Shown here: positions 1 to 8,772 of the stretch, one piece after another
How the letters are laid out: each line of letters begins with the position of its first letter
How positions within the stretch are numbered: position 1 is the first letter of the stretch
NCBI GenBank assembly: GCA_003331585.1
Contig: QOPG01000006.1
Coordinates: 1-64,000 of the forward strand
DNA from: Gammaproteobacteria bacterium
Lineage (GTDB): Bacteria > Pseudomonadota > Gammaproteobacteria > Steroidobacterales > Woeseiaceae
Reading direction: 5' to 3'
DNA length: 64,000 nt
Position numbers and translations under genes: made by a program
Notes under the pieces: generated by a model
What the model was told of the DNA's origin: nothing
The model's input: the letters and a program-made list of their open reading frames with translations, nothing else
The model's database searches: none

Positions 1-198
1 TGCTCCATGCAAGAAAATTGTATCCTTCTCTCTTCCATACAACATTGGAACAACTATTGGTCCCTGATCCTGGTTAAAGGCGATATGTGCAACTAAGCCA
101 GCATCTAAAATGGCATGCACAACTTTTTTATCATAATTTGCTTTTGTTTTAAGTTGTTTGATTTTGTTATTTTTTTTTATTTCATATTTCTCTTGCAT
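1..198 (-). CDS. PNPOx-like flavin-nucleotide-binding protein (C-terminal part outside window)
   Basis: Reading leftward from an ATG at 198, the frame stays open for 66 codons to the window edge, so only the N-terminus is seen. Residues 21-66 contain VVHAILDAGLVAHIAFNQD, then GPIVVPMLYGREKDTIFLHGA. This pattern is typical of the pyridoxamine-5'-phosphate-oxidase-related FMN-binding split barrel (Pyridox_ox_2 type), a family often annotated as flavin-nucleotide-binding or 5-nitroimidazole-resistance-like. The substrate is not predictable. The ATG lies two bases after the stop of the upstream transporter, so the two are probably co-transcribed. The first 20 residues are rich in lysine and asparagine and not conserved in appearance. 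Confidence 0.8.
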   Translation of the reverse strand, partial: MQEKYEIKKNNKIKQLKTKANYDKKVVHAILDAGLVAHIAFNQDQGPIVVPMLYGREKDTIFLHGA

Positions 199-200
199 AA

Positions 201-1667
201 TCATCCTAGAACATAAGGTGCCAATGTTAGTGATATTATCGACACAATAATAATTCCTATAATATTTAATATAAATCCAGCTCTTATCATTTTAGGTATT
301 GTCAGTAAACCCGATCCAAACACAATCGCATTCGGTGGTGTTGCAACTGGCAGCATGAAAGCACAGCTTGCAGCCAATGTAACGGGAGCTGCTAAAATTA
401 TGGGATTTATTCCCATTTCGATTGCAATAGCTCCTATGACGGGAAGAAATGTTGCCGTAGTTGCAATATTGCTAGTTAATTCTGTTAAGAAGATAATCAT
501 AATAGCTATGAGCATTACCAGTAACGATATTGGAAGATCACCCATATGAGATAAATTAGAACCTATCCATGAAGCGAGTCCAGAATTACTTACAGCGGCA
601 GCAAGGGATAATCCACCACCAAAAAGAAGCAGTATACTCCATGGTAAATTATTAAGATGCTCCCATCTTAATAGTATTGGATCAGATTTAGACCCACTCG
701 GCACTATAAATAAAGCTATTGCGCCTGCCATTGCGATACTCGAATCATCTAAAGCTTCTAATCCTGGTATCTTGATGAGTAATGGGCGGCATATCCAAGA
801 GATTGCAAGTAAAGAAAAAATAATACCAACTCGTATCTCAGGTTTTGAGACTACTCCAAGATCTTCTTTCATGAGCTTTAGTGATTCTTTACCAGCATTA
901 TTAGTCTCAAAATTGACTGTGAAAACCCATTTTGTTAGAGCAAGCCATGCCAAAGGTGCCATGAAAATACTTAAAGGAATTCCGATTAACATCCAATCAG
1001 AAAAATTCACATTCATTTCATAAGTTTCATAAAGGAATGCAGCCATCATTGCGTTTGGGGCTGTTCCCACTAAAGTGGACATTCCACCGATAGTAGAAGC
1101 GTAAGCTACCCCCAGCAACATTGCATATTGAAAGTCCTGTTTTTCTTTGTCATTAATTTTGTTATTTGTCGAGTGAATTACAGAAATTACAGATATTGCT
1201 ATTGGAAGAAGCATCATTGTTGTAGAGGTATTCATGACCCACATACTCAAGATAGCGCTGACAAACATGAAACCACCGACCAATGATTTTCCATTGCCAC
1301 CAACGTATTGAAGAATAGTGAGCGCTATTCGTTTATGCAGATTCCACCTTTGCATCGCAAAAGCAACTATGAAACCACCCAAAAAAAGATAAATTACCTT
1401 ATTAGCAAAGGGTGTTGCTGCATCTTGGATAGAAGAGATTCCTAGAATGGGAAAAAGTACCAAAGGCAGTAAAGCAGTAACAGCTATCGGAATTGCTTCA
1501 GTTGCCCACCAAACAGCCATTAATATACCAATACTGGCAACTTTATAGGCTTGTGGAGAAAGTCCTTCTGGTAATGGAAAAAAAGATAAAGTTATGGCAA
1601 GAATAGGACCCAGAAAAAGACCTATTTTTTGATGTGTTTCGAGTTGATTTTTTATAATATTTCCCAA
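201..1667 (-). CDS. SLC13/DASS-family sodium-coupled anion transporter
   Basis: A 488-residue inner-membrane protein with about a dozen hydrophobic segments. It carries SLC13 (divalent anion:Na+ symporter) signatures: WWATEAIPIAVTALLP at residues 53-68, MNTSTT near 145-150 (position of the first SNT substrate/sodium motif), TSNIATT near 398-404 (second SNT position, here SNI), and PVATPPNAIVFGSG near 440-453. Family members import C4-dicarboxylates, citrate or sulfate with sodium. Both SNT motifs deviate by one residue, so the substrate is uncertain; a dicarboxylate is the default guess. It sits 35 bases after a GbsR-type regulator and 2 bases before a flavin-binding protein gene on the same strand, suggesting a three-gene operon. 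Confidence 0.93.
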   Translation of the reverse strand: MGNIIKNQLETHQKIGLFLGPILAITLSFFPLPEGLSPQAYKVASIGILMAVWWATEAIPIAVTALLPLVLFPILGISSIQDAATPFANKVIYLFLGGFIVAFAMQRWNLHKRIALTILQYVGGNGKSLVGGFMFVSAILSMWVMNTSTTMMLLPIAISVISVIHSTNNKINDKEKQDFQYAMLLGVAYASTIGGMSTLVGTAPNAMMAAFLYETYEMNVNFSDWMLIGIPLSIFMAPLAWLALTKWVFTVNFETNNAGKESLKLMKEDLGVVSKPEIRVGIIFSLLAISWICRPLLIKIPGLEALDDSSIAMAGAIALFIVPSGSKSDPILLRWEHLNNLPWSILLLFGGGLSLAAAVSNSGLASWIGSNLSHMGDLPISLLVMLIAIMIIFLTELTSNIATTATFLPVIGAIAIEMGINPIILAAPVTLAASCAFMLPVATPPNAIVFGSGLLTIPKMIRAGFILNIIGIIIVSIISLTLAPYVLG

Positions 1668-1702
1668 GTTAGCACTTTCAAATTAATCGATAATTTAAAA
1701 AA

Positions 1703-2227
1703 TTATTTTCCGACAAGGCTTGTTATTGCATTGCCAAGCTTCATAATCTTTCTTAGAGTTGAGTTTGAAATGGATCGAATCTTTTCATACCAATCGTTGA
1801 TAGATTCAACGAAAGACAACATATTATGTATGCGTTCGCGAGTAATATCATCTGCCTGATCTTCAATTTCAATTTCTCGTGAACATTCTTTTAGCATCAT
1901 CAGTGTGGGACTTAGTTCTTTTTCTTTTCTTTTTTCAATAATCACACGGAAGAGTTCCCATACATCGTGAATCGATTCAAAATAATCATTTTTGTCATCT
2001 TCAATATATTGCATTTGAACGAGTCCATAGTTTTGCAGTTCTCTTAAACTAGTACTCACAGTTGATTTTTCGATCGAAAGCAATACGGATATATTTTCTG
2101 TTGTAAGTGGTTTTGGTGATAAATATAGAAGTGCTTGTATTTGAGCTACTGTCCTGTTTGTTCCCCACCTGATACCCATCTCACCCCAATGATTGATATA
2201 TTTTTCAATTGTTGGAGTCATTTTCAT
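1703..2227 (-). CDS. GbsR/MarR-type transcriptional regulator
   Basis: A 174-residue protein. Residues about 25-90 form a MarR-like winged helix: an RTVAQIQALLYLSPKPLT segment, a recognition-helix region with KSTVSTSLRELQNYGLV, then a basic/acidic wing. The C-terminal half is helical and charged, as in GbsR regulators, which dimerise through it. The opening, with MGIRWGTNRTVAQ, closely resembles the GbsR family start. GbsR proteins repress osmolyte or nutrient genes and respond to small molecules such as choline. The effector here is unknown, but the adjacent downstream SLC13 transporter is the likely target. The start could be either ATG at 2227 or the one two codons on. Confidence 0.88.
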   Translation of the reverse strand: MKMTPTIEKYINHWGEMGIRWGTNRTVAQIQALLYLSPKPLTTENISVLLSIEKSTVSTSLRELQNYGLVQMQYIEDDKNDYFESIHDVWELFRVIIEKRKEKELSPTLMMLKECSREIEIEDQADDITRERIHNMLSFVESINDWYEKIRSISNSTLRKIMKLGNAITSLVGK

Positions 2228-2297
2228 AATTTATTCAACCAATAATACAATTAACGCAATAATGATATCACTTCATCCATTAAATTGACCTCTAATC

Positions 2298-3272
2298 TTA
2301 ATGATATTTTTTGCAAACAACTACAATTCGATGTGGAGCTGGATAACCTTCAATTGTTAGATCATGATTCTCAGGATCCAAGCCATCAATTAATGATTGA
2401 GTTGTCATCCATTCTGTTGATCTTTGTTCTTCAATAGAGGTCCTATTTATTGATCCTAATTTTATTTCTGTGAATCCAGCTATTTTTAGCCAGATCATTA
2501 ATTCATTTAAATTGGGGAGATACCATACATTTCTCATTTGCGAGTATCTTTGATTGCCAGAGTTAATAAAATTGCTCATTCCTGGAAAAATAATTGTTTC
2601 TAGAACTAACTCGCCACCCGGTTTTAATAGAGCAGCACATTTTGATAGATGGCGATGATGGGATTTTTGATGATACAGAATACCCATTGAGAAAACAGTA
2701 TCAAATAATGATTTATTACTGGGTAGATCTTGAAGCCGCAAACGCAATAAATATAGTTGGATTGGATTAATGAAGTGAGTGATTGCTCGAAATTGCATCA
2801 TAAATAGATCAGATGGATCTATCCCAATAACTAATTTTGCTCCTTCTCCTATCATTCTGAAGGAGTAGTATCCATTTCCACAACCGACATCAAGGACTGT
2901 CTTATCATTTAGGGGGCTAACCATCGATTTAACACGATCCCATTTCATGTTTGATTTCCATTCACTGTCAATAAAAATCTCATCAACAGAAAAGGGACCT
3001 TTTCGCCATGGCCTGAGTTCTTTGAGGATATTTTTAGTAATTTTTTTTTCAGTATCATTCAATTCAATATTTTTGACAGAAATAACTGATTTATTGAGTG
3101 TTACATTTCTTTTTTCTTTTATTGGTAGTCCATTAATCGCATTTTTCCAAGTTTTTATATGCCCATGTTTCTTGGTTTCCTGTGTTTTTTGAATAATTTC
3201 TCTTAATTTTTTTGACCAATGAGTTTGATCCAAAGAATTAAGAATAGAAAATAACTTCTCATCAACAGTCAT
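2298..3272 (-). CDS. cmoB: tRNA U34 carboxymethyltransferase CmoB
   Basis: A 324-residue protein, matching the usual CmoB length of about 323. It transfers the carboxymethyl group of carboxy-SAM to 5-hydroxyuridine 34 of tRNAs to give cmo5U, widening wobble decoding. The N-terminal helical domain (1-80) is followed by RPWRKGPF (87-94), IDSEWKSNMKWDR (101-113) and the SAM-type loop DVGCGNGYY (128-136). Further along are GILYHQKSH and the C-terminal EGYPAPHRIVVV, all CmoB hallmarks. It starts two bases after the stop of cmoA, so enzyme and cofactor synthase are translated from one message. Confidence 0.97.
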   Translation of the reverse strand: MTVDEKLFSILNSLDQTHWSKKLREIIQKTQETKKHGHIKTWKNAINGLPIKEKRNVTLNKSVISVKNIELNDTEKKITKNILKELRPWRKGPFSVDEIFIDSEWKSNMKWDRVKSMVSPLNDKTVLDVGCGNGYYSFRMIGEGAKLVIGIDPSDLFMMQFRAITHFINPIQLYLLRLRLQDLPSNKSLFDTVFSMGILYHQKSHHRHLSKCAALLKPGGELVLETIIFPGMSNFINSGNQRYSQMRNVWYLPNLNELMIWLKIAGFTEIKLGSINRTSIEEQRSTEWMTTQSLIDGLDPENHDLTIEGYPAPHRIVVVCKKYH

Positions 3273-3274
3273 AG

Positions 3275-4006
3275 CTACTTTATTGCAATAAATGAACTGA
3301 AATTGAAATATTTCAGCAAAATTTCATGTTCTAAGAATCCAGACTTATCTAATCTTTCTTTATGTGTTTGTATATCGTCTCTTATCAGAATATTTTCCAG
3401 TGATGTTTTCTTGTTTTCGATTTCCATTTCACTGTAAGAGTTTTCGATCTTAAAGTTATGATGAAGTTTATCTGTTATTTCATTAAATTCTTGATTATCA
3501 GATTTGGTTTTTTCAGAGATAAAAAATAAACCACCCTCTAAAAGACCATTATATATTTTATCAATTATTCCCTGTCTTTCGTTTTTAGGAATAAATTGAA
3601 GTGTGTAGTTCATAACGACAATTGAGGCATTTTCAATTTTTGTATTTGTTATGTTTTCATTAATTATTTCTATGGGTGTGCTCAATTTTTTTGTTTTGAT
3701 ATTCTCTTTGAATTTATTTGTCATCGCTTTTGATTGATCTATTGCAATAATTTTGCATCCTTTCTTATCTATTCCTTTCATCAGCGACAAAGATGACGCG
3801 CCCAATGAGCAACCAAGGTCATAACACAGGGAATTCTCTTGTGAAAATTTTCGAGCGAGGTATTCAATCGCTTTTAATGTTGTTTTGTACCCAGGAATTG
3901 ACCGTTGCAACATATCTGGAAAAACATCAGTAACTTCATCATTAAATTCAAATGAACCGGCTTTAACTATTTTGTTATTATATATTTTATCTTTTTGCAT
4001 TATCAT
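3275..4006 (-). CDS. cmoA: Carboxy-S-adenosylmethionine synthase CmoA
   Basis: A 243-residue class I methyltransferase-fold protein that makes carboxy-SAM from SAM and prephenate for CmoB. Diagnostic features are FNDEVTDVFPDMLQRSIPGY (21-40), the nucleotide loop DLGCSLGASS (63-72) and VMNYTLQFIP, which matches the CmoA family. Two possible starts exist, ATG at 4006 and ATG at 4000 (MQKDKIY); neither has a clear Shine-Dalgarno. Divergent from the VanY-like gene across an 80-base AT-rich gap that must hold both promoters. Confidence 0.97.
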   Translation of the reverse strand: MIMQKDKIYNNKIVKAGSFEFNDEVTDVFPDMLQRSIPGYKTTLKAIEYLARKFSQENSLCYDLGCSLGASSLSLMKGIDKKGCKIIAIDQSKAMTNKFKENIKTKKLSTPIEIINENITNTKIENASIVVMNYTLQFIPKNERQGIIDKIYNGLLEGGLFFISEKTKSDNQEFNEITDKLHHNFKIENSYSEMEIENKKTSLENILIRDDIQTHKERLDKSGFLEHEILLKYFNFSSFIAIK

Positions 4007-4086
4007 TACATCTGTTTATATATTTTCTTTTGCAATCAAAATCGTAAATCAAGCCCCATAAAATAATTCTTTTCACTTAATAACAA

Positions 4087-4632
4087 ATGATGCAATCAAT
4101 GTTAAATAACAAACAAAAAGAAATATATAAGAATCTTGGTATTTCTCCAGACTATGGTGATAGAAACAACTTAAAGTTTTACAAAGATGCCATAGATTTG
4201 ATAGATGTAGGCCCAAACGTGGTCGGAGTCAATCAACGGCTATCAAAAAAAACAGCATTACAATGGGGTGAATTGTTAAAAGCTGCCGCAAAGGATAATA
4301 TCTCGATAATAATTGTTTCTGGTTACAGAAGCTTCAATTATCAGGCAAATCTTATTCAGAAAAAATTAGAAAAAGGTATCGATATTAAAGATATTCTTAA
4401 AGTAAATGCCCCGCCTGGTTTTAGTCAGCATCATTCGGGACGAGCTATCGATGTTGCTACAAAGGGTTATCCTCCGCTAACAGAAAAATTTGAGGAGTCG
4501 GATGCATTCATATGGCTAGAAAGAAACGCAAGTAGTTATAGTTTTTATATGCCGTACACAAAAAAAAATGAATTTGGAATTATATACGAGCCATGGCATT
4601 GGTTTTATGATCCTTTTTCTCATTCGAAGTAA
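4087..4632 (+). CDS. VanY/LdcB-type M15 carboxypeptidase
   Basis: A 181-residue LAS-family zinc peptidase (D-alanyl-D-alanine or L,D-carboxypeptidase class). Visible metal and active-site motifs are SGYRS (78-82), SQHHSGRAID (113-122, fitting SxHxxGxAxD with zinc ligands H115 and D122), and EPWH (168-171, catalytic E168 and zinc ligand H171). Such enzymes trim peptidoglycan stem peptides. No signal peptide or membrane anchor precedes the domain, unlike most VanY/LdcB proteins. It may therefore act in the cytoplasm on recycled muropeptides, as LdcA does, or use an unrecognised export route. Overlapping ATGs at 4087 and 4090 compete for the start. Confidence 0.88.
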   Translation: MMQSMLNNKQKEIYKNLGISPDYGDRNNLKFYKDAIDLIDVGPNVVGVNQRLSKKTALQWGELLKAAAKDNISIIIVSGYRSFNYQANLIQKKLEKGIDIKDILKVNAPPGFSQHHSGRAIDVATKGYPPLTEKFEESDAFIWLERNASSYSFYMPYTKKNEFGIIYEPWHWFYDPFSHSK

Positions 4633-4688
4633 AGTATTACCTCAAAGATTTAAATATAAGATTAATAGTAAATTTTTGTCATTATGTA

Positions 4689-4717
4689 TTGACACATAGC
4701 TCGTACGATTAGACAAT
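4689..4717 (+). promoter_or_regulatory. Sigma-70 promoter of the tRNA-tuf operon with GC-rich discriminator
   Basis: A perfect -35 TTGACA (4689-4694), a 17-base spacer and GACAAT (4712-4717) at -10. It is followed immediately by ACCCCGC (4718-4724), a GC-rich discriminator in an otherwise AT-rich region. Transcription would start about 10 bases before the tRNA-Tyr 5' end. GC-rich discriminators are typical of stable-RNA promoters under ppGpp/DksA control. Confidence 0.7.
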
Positions 4718-4734
4718 ACCCCGCTTGTCCTCGG

Positions 4735-4819
4735 GGAGGGGTACTCAAGCGGTCAACGAGGGCAGACTGTAAATCTGCTGGCTATGCCTACGTAGGTTCG
4801 AATCCTACCCCCTCCACCA
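4735..4819 (+). tRNA. tyrU: tRNA-Tyr (GUA)
   Basis: An 85-nt class II tRNA with encoded CCA. Acceptor arms are GGAGGGG (4735-4741) and CCCCTCC (4809-4815). Anticodon stem GCAGA/TCTGC encloses loop CTGTAAA with anticodon GTA at 4769-4771. A long variable arm follows, and the T arm is GTAGG-TTCGAAT-CCTAC. First gene of the tRNA-tuf cluster; the usual upstream tRNA-Thr of enterobacterial thrU-tyrU-glyT-thrT-tufB is absent. Confidence 0.98.
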
Positions 4820-5036
4820 GATGCTAAAAAGTTAGCGTAAGAAGCGGTTATATAAAGGGATTTGAGGAAAAAATTATATAGAAAAATTAATAATATAGTA
4901 TTAGGTAAGAACAGGCAGGGTTAAAAAGAAACATAAACTAGTAATCTGTAGCTACCTTATTCCGATTGTTAATTTTGCGCATTATTAACGGAGTTATTTA
5001 AGAATTTGATAAAATAGGAAGTAAAAGCAGTGGGTT

Positions 5037-5110
<74 letters not shown>

Positions 5111-5145
5111 AATATGGAAGGAATATTGAAATTTTTACCATTATA

Positions 5146-5220
5146 GCCCACATAGCTCAGGGGCAGAGCACTTCCTTGGTAAGGAAGAGGTCCCCGGTTC
5201 AAATCCGGGTGTGGGCTCCA
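5146..5220 (+). tRNA. thrT: tRNA-Thr (GGU)
   Basis: A 75-nt tRNA with encoded CCA. Acceptor GCCCACA (5146-5152) pairs with TGTGGGC (5210-5216). Anticodon stem CTTCC/GGAAG encloses TTGGTAA, anticodon GGT at 5178-5180. Lies 70 bases before tuf, as thrT does before tufB in E. coli. Confidence 0.98.
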
Positions 5221-5290
5221 AAATAGAGATTTTTTTTAATATAAATAGTAAAATTGGTATAACAAAATAAAACTTAAGAGAGTGTGAGAA

Positions 5291-6481
5291 ATGGCTAAAG
5301 AAAAATTTGAACGTAATAAACCGCATGTAAACGTAGGGACAATTGGTCATGTTGACCATGGGAAAACTACTTTAACAGCGGCACTAACAAAATGCATGGC
5401 AGAACGTCATGGAGGTGAAGTGCGTGACTATTCTCAAATTGATAACGCACCTGAAGAAAGGGAGCGAGGCATTACAATTGCTACAGCGCATGTCGAATAT
5501 GAAAGTGATAATCGACACTATGCCCATGTTGATTGCCCAGGCCACGCTGATTATGTAAAAAACATGATTACTGGAGCTGCTCAAATGGATGGTGCTATAT
5601 TGGTTTGTAGTGCTGCCGACGGTCCTATGCCACAAACACGTGAGCACATTCTTTTGGCTCGACAAGTCGGTGTTCCATATATTGTTGTTTACTTAAACAA
5701 GGCAGATCAGGTAGATGATGATGAATTGCTTGAATTAGTTGAAATGGAAGTACGTGAATTATTATCAAGCTATGAATTTCCTGGAGATGATACGCCAATT
5801 GTTACAGGTTCAGCATTAAAAGCTTTTGAGGGTGATACATCAGATATTGGGGTCCCATCAATCGAAAAGCTTGTTGAAGAAATGGATAGTTACATTCCAG
5901 AACCAGAACGAGCCATTGATGGTGATTTCCTAATGCCAGTAGAAGATGTATTTTCAATATCTGGCCGTGGAACGGTTGTAACAGGAAGAATTGAAAGAGG
6001 AATTGTCAATGTCAATGATGAAATAGAAATCGTTGGTATCAAGGATTCTGAAAAAACAACATGTACTGGTGTGGAAATGTTCCGTAAGCTTCTTGATCAA
6101 GGTCAAGCTGGTGATAATGTTGGTGTCCTCTTGAGAGGAACAAAACGTGAAGAGGTAGAAAGAGGTCAGGTTTTATGTAAGCCAGGCTCAATAAAACCTC
6201 ATACTGATTTTGAAGCTGAAATATATATCCTCAGTAAAGAAGAAGGCGGAAGACATACTCCATTCTTTAAAGGTTATCGACCACAGTTTTATTTCAGAAC
6301 AACTGATGTAACAGGTGCTTGTGAATTACCAGATGGTACAGAAATGGTAATGCCTGGTGACAATATTAAAATGTCGGTTGAGCTTATATCTCCAATTGCA
6401 ATGGAAGAAGGGCTCCGTTTTGCAATTCGTGAGGGCGGCAAAACAGTTGGTGCTGGAGTAGTTGCAAAAATCATTAAATAA
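5291..6481 (+). CDS. tuf: Elongation factor Tu
   Basis: A 396-residue GTPase that delivers aminoacyl-tRNA to the ribosome. The G domain shows GHVDHGKT (19-26), RGITI (59-63), DCPGH (81-85) and NKAD. Domains 2 and 3 follow, ending in the conserved GVVAKIIK. Context (tRNA-Tyr/Gly/Thr before, tRNA-Trp, secE and nusG after) identifies it as the tufB-type copy. No tufA follows fusA in this window, so this may be the only tuf gene unless another lies elsewhere. Co-transcription with the upstream tRNAs is likely. Confidence 0.99.
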   Translation: MAKEKFERNKPHVNVGTIGHVDHGKTTLTAALTKCMAERHGGEVRDYSQIDNAPEERERGITIATAHVEYESDNRHYAHVDCPGHADYVKNMITGAAQMDGAILVCSAADGPMPQTREHILLARQVGVPYIVVYLNKADQVDDDELLELVEMEVRELLSSYEFPGDDTPIVTGSALKAFEGDTSDIGVPSIEKLVEEMDSYIPEPERAIDGDFLMPVEDVFSISGRGTVVTGRIERGIVNVNDEIEIVGIKDSEKTTCTGVEMFRKLLDQGQAGDNVGVLLRGTKREEVERGQVLCKPGSIKPHTDFEAEIYILSKEEGGRHTPFFKGYRPQFYFRTTDVTGACELPDGTEMVMPGDNIKMSVELISPIAMEEGLRFAIREGGKTVGAGVVAKIIK

Positions 6482-6501
6482 TAACAATTTGGTGGTTCAA
6501 A

Positions 6502-6577
6502 AGGCCAGTAGCTCAATTGGCAGAGCGGCGGTCTCCAAAACCGCAGGTTGGGGGTTCGATTCCCTCCTGGCCTGCCA
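6502..6577 (+). tRNA. trpT: tRNA-Trp (CCA)
   Basis: A 76-nt tRNA with encoded CCA. Acceptor AGGCCAG (6502-6508) pairs with CTGGCCT (6567-6573). Anticodon stem GCGGT/ACCGC encloses CTCCAAA with anticodon CCA at 6535-6537. It lies 20 bases after tuf and before secE, the arrangement also found in Pseudomonas-type genomes. Confidence 0.98.
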
Positions 6578-6652
6578 AAAACTGATCTAAATGATTACTA
6601 ATTAAAAAGATCACGGTTTTGGCGCCACCAAATTACTTTTAAGGAACTTTGT

Positions 6653-7036
6653 TTGGATAATTCATCGATACAATCTGAAGAATCAGGTATTACCGACATT
6701 CTCAAGCTGTTAATAGCAGCGAGTCTACTGGTAGGTGGACTGTTTTGTTATTATTACTATCTTCAAGTCAGTCTGCCTCTAAGAGTGCTTATGGTATTGG
6801 GTGGATTTGTGGCTGGAGTTACAGTTGCAATGACAAGCCTTCAAGGTAAAAGGTTATGGCTTTTTATTCAAGGTTCGAGAATAGAGATAAGAAAAGTTGT
6901 CTGGCCTACAAATCAAGAAACTTCCCAAACAACTATAGCTGTATTCGTTTTTACTCTAGTTATGGCGATTTTTTTCTGGGGCTTAGATTCATTTCTTCTC
7001 TGGTTAACAAGGACATTAGTCGGCTCAGCTGGCTAA
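6653..7036 (+). CDS. secE: Preprotein translocase subunit SecE
   Basis: A 127-residue inner-membrane protein with three hydrophobic segments (about 15-32, 38-55 and 95-122), as in gammaproteobacterial SecE. The conserved amphipathic segment EIRKVVWPTNQETSQTT (about 78-94) precedes the last helix. SecE clamps SecY in the translocon. The frame has no early ATG. The best start is TTG at 6653, supported by AAGGA at 6641-6645 seven bases upstream. Stop and nusG start are 18 bases apart, the classic secE-nusG pair. Confidence 0.96.
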   Translation: MDNSSIQSEESGITDILKLLIAASLLVGGLFCYYYYLQVSLPLRVLMVLGGFVAGVTVAMTSLQGKRLWLFIQGSRIEIRKVVWPTNQETSQTTIAVFVFTLVMAIFFWGLDSFLLWLTRTLVGSAG

Positions 7037-7054
7037 ATATTTACGAGGTAAAAA

Positions 7055-7588
7055 ATGGCCCAACGTTGGTACATCGTTCATGCATACTCAAACTATGAGT
7101 ATAAGGTAAAAGCATCGCTAGAAGAGCGAGTTGAGCTCATGGGACTTCAAGATAAATTTGGGGATATATTAGTCCCTACTGAAGAAGTTGTAGAAATGAA
7201 AGAGGGACAAAAACGATCAACAGAAAGAAAGTTTTTTCCCGGATACGTTTTAGTTCAAATGGAAATGGATGATGAAACTTGGCATTTAGTTAAACAAGTT
7301 CCTAAGGTATTGGGTTTTATTGGTGGTTCAAGTGATCGCCCTGCACCAATCACTGAAAATGAAGCAAATAGGATACTGCAAAGAGTAGTTGATGGAGCGG
7401 ACAAGCCACAACCCAAAGTTATGTTTGAGTCAGGTGAGCTCGTGAGGGTTATTGATGGACCATTTAATGATTTCTCGGGCGTTGTAGAAAAAGTAAATTA
7501 CGAAAAAAATAGACTTCAAGTAGCAGTTCAAATTTTAGGGAGATCAACTCCCGTTGAGCTTGATTTTAGTCAAGTTGAAAAGGGTTAA
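7055..7588 (+). CDS. nusG: Transcription termination/antitermination factor NusG
   Basis: A 177-residue protein with the NGN domain at the start ([27 protein letters not shown]) and a C-terminal KOW domain ([22 protein letters not shown], from about residue 128). It binds RNA polymerase to speed elongation and couples it to Rho or the ribosome. Length is close to the E. coli protein (181). It follows secE and precedes the ribosomal L11 operon. Confidence 0.98.
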   Translation: MAQRWYIVHAYSNYEYKVKASLEERVELMGLQDKFGDILVPTEEVVEMKEGQKRSTERKFFPGYVLVQMEMDDETWHLVKQVPKVLGFIGGSSDRPAPITENEANRILQRVVDGADKPQPKVMFESGELVRVIDGPFNDFSGVVEKVNYEKNRLQVAVQILGRSTPVELDFSQVEKG

Positions 7589-7605
7589 TTAACAAAACAA
7601 TAAAT

Positions 7606-7635
7606 TGAGGAGCTTTTTAAAAGCGTTTGCACTCA
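7606..7635 (+). promoter_or_regulatory. Possible L1-binding leader hairpin before rplK
   Basis: TGAG (7606-7609) can pair with CTCA (7632-7635), enclosing GCTT/AAGC arms (7612-7624) in the 63-base nusG-rplK gap. E. coli L1 represses the L11 operon by binding a hairpin just before rplK. Position fits, but I cannot confirm the L1 recognition loop by eye. Confidence 0.35.
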
Positions 7636-7651
7636 TTAAAGGTATAGAAAG

Positions 7652-8086
7652 ATGGCAAAAAAAGTACTAAGTTATATAAAACTTCAAGTTCCAGCAGGTC
7701 AGGCAAATCCTAGCCCCCCTGTTGGTCCAGCTTTGGGTCAGCATGGTGTTAATATCATGGAATTTTGTAAAGCATTTAACGCGTCAACTCAATCAGTTGA
7801 GGCGGGATTGCCAGTTCCAGTAGTGATTACAGTATATGCTGACCGTAGCTTCACGTTTATCACTAAAACACCACCGGCAGCAATACTTCTTCTCAAGGCA
7901 GCAGGGCTTCAAAAAGGTTCCGGTACACCTAATACCGAAAAAGTAGGAAAAGTTAATCGCGCGCAACTTGAAGAGATAGCAACTACAAAAATGCCTGATA
8001 TAACGGCTGCAGATATGGATGCTGCTGTGAGAACCATTGCTGGCACCGCTAGAAGCATGGGTATCGAAGTGGAGGGTGTAAAATGA
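7652..8086 (+). CDS. rplK: 50S ribosomal protein L11
   Basis: A 144-residue L11 of near-standard length. Visible are the N-terminal proline-rich switch region ([25 protein letters not shown], split here as residues 10-34) and the C-terminal 23S-binding domain ([29 protein letters not shown]). It forms the GTPase-associated centre with L10-L12 and is needed for RelA activation. Its stop overlaps the rplA start as ATGA, implying translational coupling. Confidence 0.99.
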   Translation: MAKKVLSYIKLQVPAGQANPSPPVGPALGQHGVNIMEFCKAFNASTQSVEAGLPVPVVITVYADRSFTFITKTPPAAILLLKAAGLQKGSGTPNTEKVGKVNRAQLEEIATTKMPDITAADMDAAVRTIAGTARSMGIEVEGVK

Positions 8087-8772
8087 TAACTAAGAAAAGA
8101 AAACTTATTAATGAAAAAATCGATAAAGAAAAATTATATTCAGCAGACGAGGCTTTAGCATTAGTGAAAGAATTTGCTAGTGCTAAATTCGAAGAAAGTA
8201 TTGATGTTTCTATTAATCTAGGAGTCGACCCCAAGCAGTCAGATCAGGTTGTGAGAGGTTCCACAGTGCTTCCTAATGGCACTGGTAAAACAGTTAGAGT
8301 GGCTGTATTTGCTCAGGGAGAAAATGCAGAAAAAGCAAAATCTATGGGTGCTGATATTGTTGGGTTTGAAGATCTAGCAGAAGAAATTAAGTCCGGAAAA
8401 ATGGACTTTGAGGTTGTTATTGCAACTCCAGATGCAATGAGAATAGTAGGGCAATTAGGGCAAATACTTGGTCCAAGAGGATTAATGCCTAATCCAAAAG
8501 TTGGAACAGTTACCCCGGATGTTGAAACAGCAGTAAAAAATGCAAAAGCAGGTCAAGTGAGATATAGAACTGATAAAGCGGGGATAATTCATTGCTCAAT
8601 CGGCTCGTCGAAGTTCGAAGTAAATAAATTACATGAAAATTTAAATGCTCTACTAAGCGATCTAAAAAAAGCGAAACCGGCTTCAGCTAAGGGTATTTAT
8701 CTAAAGAAAATGACGATGTCGTCAACCATGGGTCCAGGCATAAAAGTGGATCAGGGAAGCTTAGGAGTATAA
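8083..8772 (+). CDS. rplA: 50S ribosomal protein L1
   Basis: A 229-residue L1, the L1-stalk protein that moves deacylated tRNA out of the E site. It contains [14 protein letters not shown] (about 129-142) and [14 protein letters not shown], both invariant in the family, and the rRNA-contact TKSSTMGPG-like end ([16 protein letters not shown]). It starts inside the rplK stop (ATGA). In E. coli it also represses its own operon. Confidence 0.99.
   Translation: MITKKRKLINEKIDKEKLYSADEALALVKEFASAKFEESIDVSINLGVDPKQSDQVVRGSTVLPNGTGKTVRVAVFAQGENAEKAKSMGADIVGFEDLAEEIKSGKMDFEVVIATPDAMRIVGQLGQILGPRGLMPNPKVGTVTPDVETAVKNAKAGQVRYRTDKAGIIHCSIGSSKFEVNKLHENLNALLSDLKKAKPASAKGIYLKKMTMSSTMGPGIKVDQGSLGV

Noticed and set aside
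5141-5359. Minus-strand ORF of 72 codons ending in a PTPGFEPGTSSLPRKCSAPEL-like stretch
   Set aside because: It is antisense to tRNA-Thr and the start of tuf. This is a well-known spurious translation of tRNA genes.
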